A stretch of 64,000 nt of DNA, taken from Kalymmatonema hyalinum WJT4-NPBG1 (GTDB lineage Bacteria; Cyanobacteriota; Cyanobacteriia; Cyanobacteriales; Nostocaceae). The first letter of the stretch is position 1. The number at the start of each line of letters is the position of its first letter. A program made the translations under genes and the position numbers. The stretch lies in assembly GCA_019359075.1 (NCBI GenBank), contig JAHHIB010000027.1, forward strand, positions 1 to 64,000. The letters are read 5' to 3'. The notes beneath the pieces are model-generated. The model saw only the letters and a program-made list of their open reading frames with translations, searched no databases and had not been told where the DNA came from. Positions 62,032 to 64,000 of the stretch are shown here, piece by piece.

Positions 62032-63060
62032 TTATATCTGTGATGATAAAGATGGAATTGAATTGAGGCTGTCTGGATACCATGCATAGTTTTTCATGTC
62101 GCTTGGCCATGATACTTCATTGGGTGTGGCAATTTCTAGGGTGCTGGAATTGAGTTTGTTATATAAACCAGCAAAATCACCAACTTCAATCTGATTTTTT
62201 TCAAAGGTTTGGCGAAGAAGTTCGATTGTAAACATCATGTTATGGGCTTCAAAGCTGCCTTTAGGAAACAAACGCGGAAATATCAGAAACTTTATATCGT
62301 CTCGTTTTTGCTTAATAGCTCTTTGGGGTGTCATTCCAAATTTCTCTGGTAATTGATCGCCTTGAATGAAAACCATAATGTAATTTGGACCTAGTACCCA
62401 TTTTCGATAGCCGTTTCCGAAGGTGAAGACATTAATGAGTTGACTAGTGCGCTGCTTCCACTTCTGTTCTTGAATTCGTCGTTGTCTGAAGTCAAACACC
62501 CTGGCGCGTCCACTGATAAAGTTTCTTTTAGCAACCTTAATAGCTCTAGCCAAGAAAATTGTTCCAAGACTATCGCCTGATAAATTGAGAGTTACCCTGT
62601 TGTTTACGGCATAAGTAATCAAAGTTGCCGCATTTTCAATGACTGGACTACCAGATAAACCTAGATAGTCAAGAACTGCATTAATCCAGTCAAGGTATCG
62701 GTTAATGAAAGCGATAATTGGACGTTGTTTAAGAAAAGTGGAGTTATTTATATTGGCGATGCCAGTTAAGAGAGTAGTAGCATACCTACGGCTCCTTTTT
62801 GAAGATTCTGACTCACGTTGTCCCAGCCCAGAGATAAAAATTGCAAAAAGTTCACCTTTATCGTTTTCTGGATAATAGACGATGTCAGATGCAATCGTGG
62901 TGATTGGGTCAACAGATGCCATCACCGCGTCAAAATCAAAAACCTGTTCGCTGCCTGGATTTTGAAATTGTCCATCAAATTTTTTATCAGGGAATAAAGT
63001 TTCAAGAGGCCAGCGCCACCAGGGAGATACGATTAGTTTTGCCTTATCTGATCTCTTCAT
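62032..63060 (-). CDS. Alpha/beta-hydrolase-like protein with GDSLG motif
   Basis: This 342-residue protein carries a lipase-type nucleophile elbow (VTLNLSGDSLGTIFLARAI, GDSLG at about residue 160), which suggests a serine alpha/beta hydrolase. A clear His/Asp partner cannot be assigned by eye. EAHNMMFTIELLRQ near the C-terminus is a candidate His region. No signal peptide or transmembrane helix is obvious. It sits 48 bp upstream of sbcD on the same strand, so the two may be co-transcribed, but no functional link is known. Confidence 0.55.
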   Translation of the reverse strand: MKRSDKAKLIVSPWWRWPLETLFPDKKFDGQFQNPGSEQVFDFDAVMASVDPITTIASDIVYYPENDKGELFAIFISGLGQRESESSKRSRRYATTLLTGIANINNSTFLKQRPIIAFINRYLDWINAVLDYLGLSGSPVIENAATLITYAVNNRVTLNLSGDSLGTIFLARAIKVAKRNFISGRARVFDFRQRRIQEQKWKQRTSQLINVFTFGNGYRKWVLGPNYIMVFIQGDQLPEKFGMTPQRAIKQKRDDIKFLIFPRLFPKGSFEAHNMMFTIELLRQTFEKNQIEVGDFAGLYNKLNSSTLEIATPNEVSWPSDMKNYAWYPDSLNSIPSLSSQI

Positions 63061-63514
63061 AAAAGATCTTCCTAAAGTACTGCATTATACACTAAAAAGT
63101 GCAAGCGTGAGAAAAGCTATGTATTTGTACAAGTATAAAAAGAAAAGGAGCCTGTCTTTGAAACAGACTCCTCGGACGGTGAGTCAGAGAAGGATCACCC
63201 TTGTGACTTCAATAACGACCGACGCAATATTGTATTAAAGATTAAAGAATATTTACGCGAGTTAGGGTTGCAAGCAACAAAATCCAGAAGCGATCGCTCT
63301 ATTCAATTATGCAACGACCCTTGCCACCAATTGACGTAGCAACAGAGGCTGAATTAGCAGATTTGGAACACCTTTTTAACCAAAATACTGGCTAAACTTG
63401 CTTACAAATTATTTTATCTCACCGCACAAGCACAGAGTAAGTAGAGGAGAGAGGGCGAGGGGGAGAGTTATGGGAAATTCTTATTTTCCTCCACTCCCCA
63501 CTCTCTACTCCCTC
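63061..63514. other. Intergenic with an AG-rich palindrome and a hairpin
   Basis: A hairpin-like sequence (AAAGGAGCCTGTCTTTGAAACAGACTCCTCGG, around 63147-63180) lies upstream of the GDSLG gene. An AG/CT-rich imperfect palindrome (GAGAGGGCGAGGGGGAGAG... / ...CTCCACTCCCCACTCTC, 63445-63510) lies next to cysH and is of the same kind as the repeat inside recJ. A 28-codon ORF (63309-63395) has no recognisable features. Confidence 0.5.
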
Positions 63515-64000
63515 TTAAATATGAATTCCGCACTCAGTCTTACCAGTTCCCCGCCAACGTCCAGCGCGTTCATCTTCACCTTCGCCTACTGGAGTCGTGA
63601 TCGGTTCATCGCCAATGCTGGCATAACCTTGGTCATGCAATGGGTTGTAAATCACGCCGTGTTCAGCTACATACTTCCAGCTTTTTTCGCGTGTCCAGTT
63701 AGCTAGGGGATTGATTTTTAGGCGATTGTTGCTATCTAGTTCAAATACGGGCATATTGGCACGGGTGACGGCTTGGTCGCGGCGACGTCCAGTGATCCAA
63801 GCGATAGTTTCGAGTTCAGCTAAACCCCGTTGCAACGGTTCAATTTTGGTGAATTCGTGGAATTTAGCAATATCTTTGTCCCAAAGTGCTTCACCGTATT
63901 TTGCGGCAAAGGCTTCGCGAGTCTCTACATCTGGAGTTTTGTAAACTTTCAAATCCAGATTGTAAACTTCTTTAGCCTTAGCAACCAGTTCTAGAGTTTG
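63515..64000 (-). CDS. cysH: Phosphoadenylyl-sulfate (PAPS) reductase, partial at window end
   Basis: CysH reduces PAPS to sulfite in assimilatory sulfate reduction. Only the C-terminal ~160 residues are in the window; the reading frame continues beyond base 64000 and the tracked Met is not the start. Features are AWITGRRRDQAVTRANMPVFELD, KINPLANWTREKSWKYVAEHGVIYNPLHDQGYASIGDEPIT and the C-terminal redox Cys in GTGKTECGIHI. The reading frame stays open and protein-like up to the window edge (QTLELVAKAKEVYNLDLKVYKTPDVETREAFAAKYG). Confidence 0.95.
   Translation of the reverse strand, partial: QTLELVAKAKEVYNLDLKVYKTPDVETREAFAAKYGEALWDKDIAKFHEFTKIEPLQRGLAELETIAWITGRRRDQAVTRANMPVFELDSNNRLKINPLANWTREKSWKYVAEHGVIYNPLHDQGYASIGDEPITTPVGEGEDERAGRWRGTGKTECGIHI

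Noticed and set aside
63309-63395. 28-codon ORF (MQRPLPPIDVATEAELADLEHLFNQNTG)
   Set aside because: It reads like possible protein but is too short and lacks an RBS; it may be a relic and cannot be supported.
1-64000. CRISPR array or complete insertion sequence
   Set aside because: No regularly spaced direct repeats and no transposase gene were seen; only an IS200/IS605-like remnant at 2.4-2.6 kb.

Overview
The window reads as chromosome of a filamentous, probably heterocyst-forming (Nostocales-type) cyanobacterium. Supporting signs are abundant HIP1 octamers (GCGATCGC), a psb30/ycf12 photosystem II gene, a Rubisco activase with a RbcS-like tail, a CyaB-type GAF-GAF-PAS adenylate cyclase, a DUF2808 protein, tandem half-size UPF0016 Mn-exporter genes and many short palindromic intergenic repeats. 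Nothing here fixes the species. LAYOUT: 0-2.3 kb holds surface-polysaccharide genes (a WecG-type glycosyltransferase with a damaged or incomplete 5' end, a STAS protein, a priming sugar transferase), followed by an IS200/IS605-like remnant. 2.8-4.1 kb is rca. 4.1-17.1 kb is a mostly leftward accessory block: three small peptidoglycan-binding-domain proteins, a BNR-repeat protein with a FlgD-like tail, a ferritin-like protein, an HExxHxxxxxH metalloprotease, a vanadium haloperoxidase, a subtilase, an LprI-like protein and an unknown protein. 17.8-21.3 kb is housekeeping (serA, prmA, a small heat-shock gene). 21.6-22.9 kb is a lone protein with a HEPN-type RNSITH motif. 23.1-27.5 kb is a leftward sugar ABC transporter. 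28.4-37.8 kb holds the cyclase, two HMA_2-like proteins (one fused to PAP2), a Bgt-type amino-acid transporter, DUF2808 and the Mn-exporter pair. 38.6-44.1 kb holds a PhyH dioxygenase, a GH43 enzyme, a LuxR remnant, a YkgJ-type protein, psb30 and recJ. 54.8-64 kb holds a CoiA/GIY-YIG-like protein, a secreted glycosidase, three gene fragments around a rearrangement, sbcD, an alpha/beta-hydrolase-like protein and cysH running off the end. THE SYSTEM OF INTEREST lies at 44.3-54.7 kb, all on the plus strand with short gaps or ATGA overlaps: Trypco2-like protein; CHAT-TIR protein ending in a coiled-coil adaptor; a protein starting with the same adaptor, followed by a STAND-like domain; MoxR AAA+ ATPase; vWA-like protein; a VMAP-type protein with an FGE-sulfatase (C-type-lectin fold) C-terminus; a second stand-alone FGE protein; Avd; a diversity-generating-retroelement (DGR) reverse transcriptase; and the template repeat (TR). 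I aligned the TR (54492-54613) by eye with the 3' ends of both FGE genes. Over 122 positions variable region 1 differs at 16 sites and variable region 2 at 17, and every difference falls on a TR adenine. This is the DGR signature. It indicates that the sensor face of a MoxR-vWA-VMAP conflict system, next to CHAT and TIR effectors, is hypermutated. A second theme is genome plasticity: short palindromic repeats appear inserted in frame in prmA and recJ, form the tail of an HMA_2 protein, and several genes survive only as fragments.
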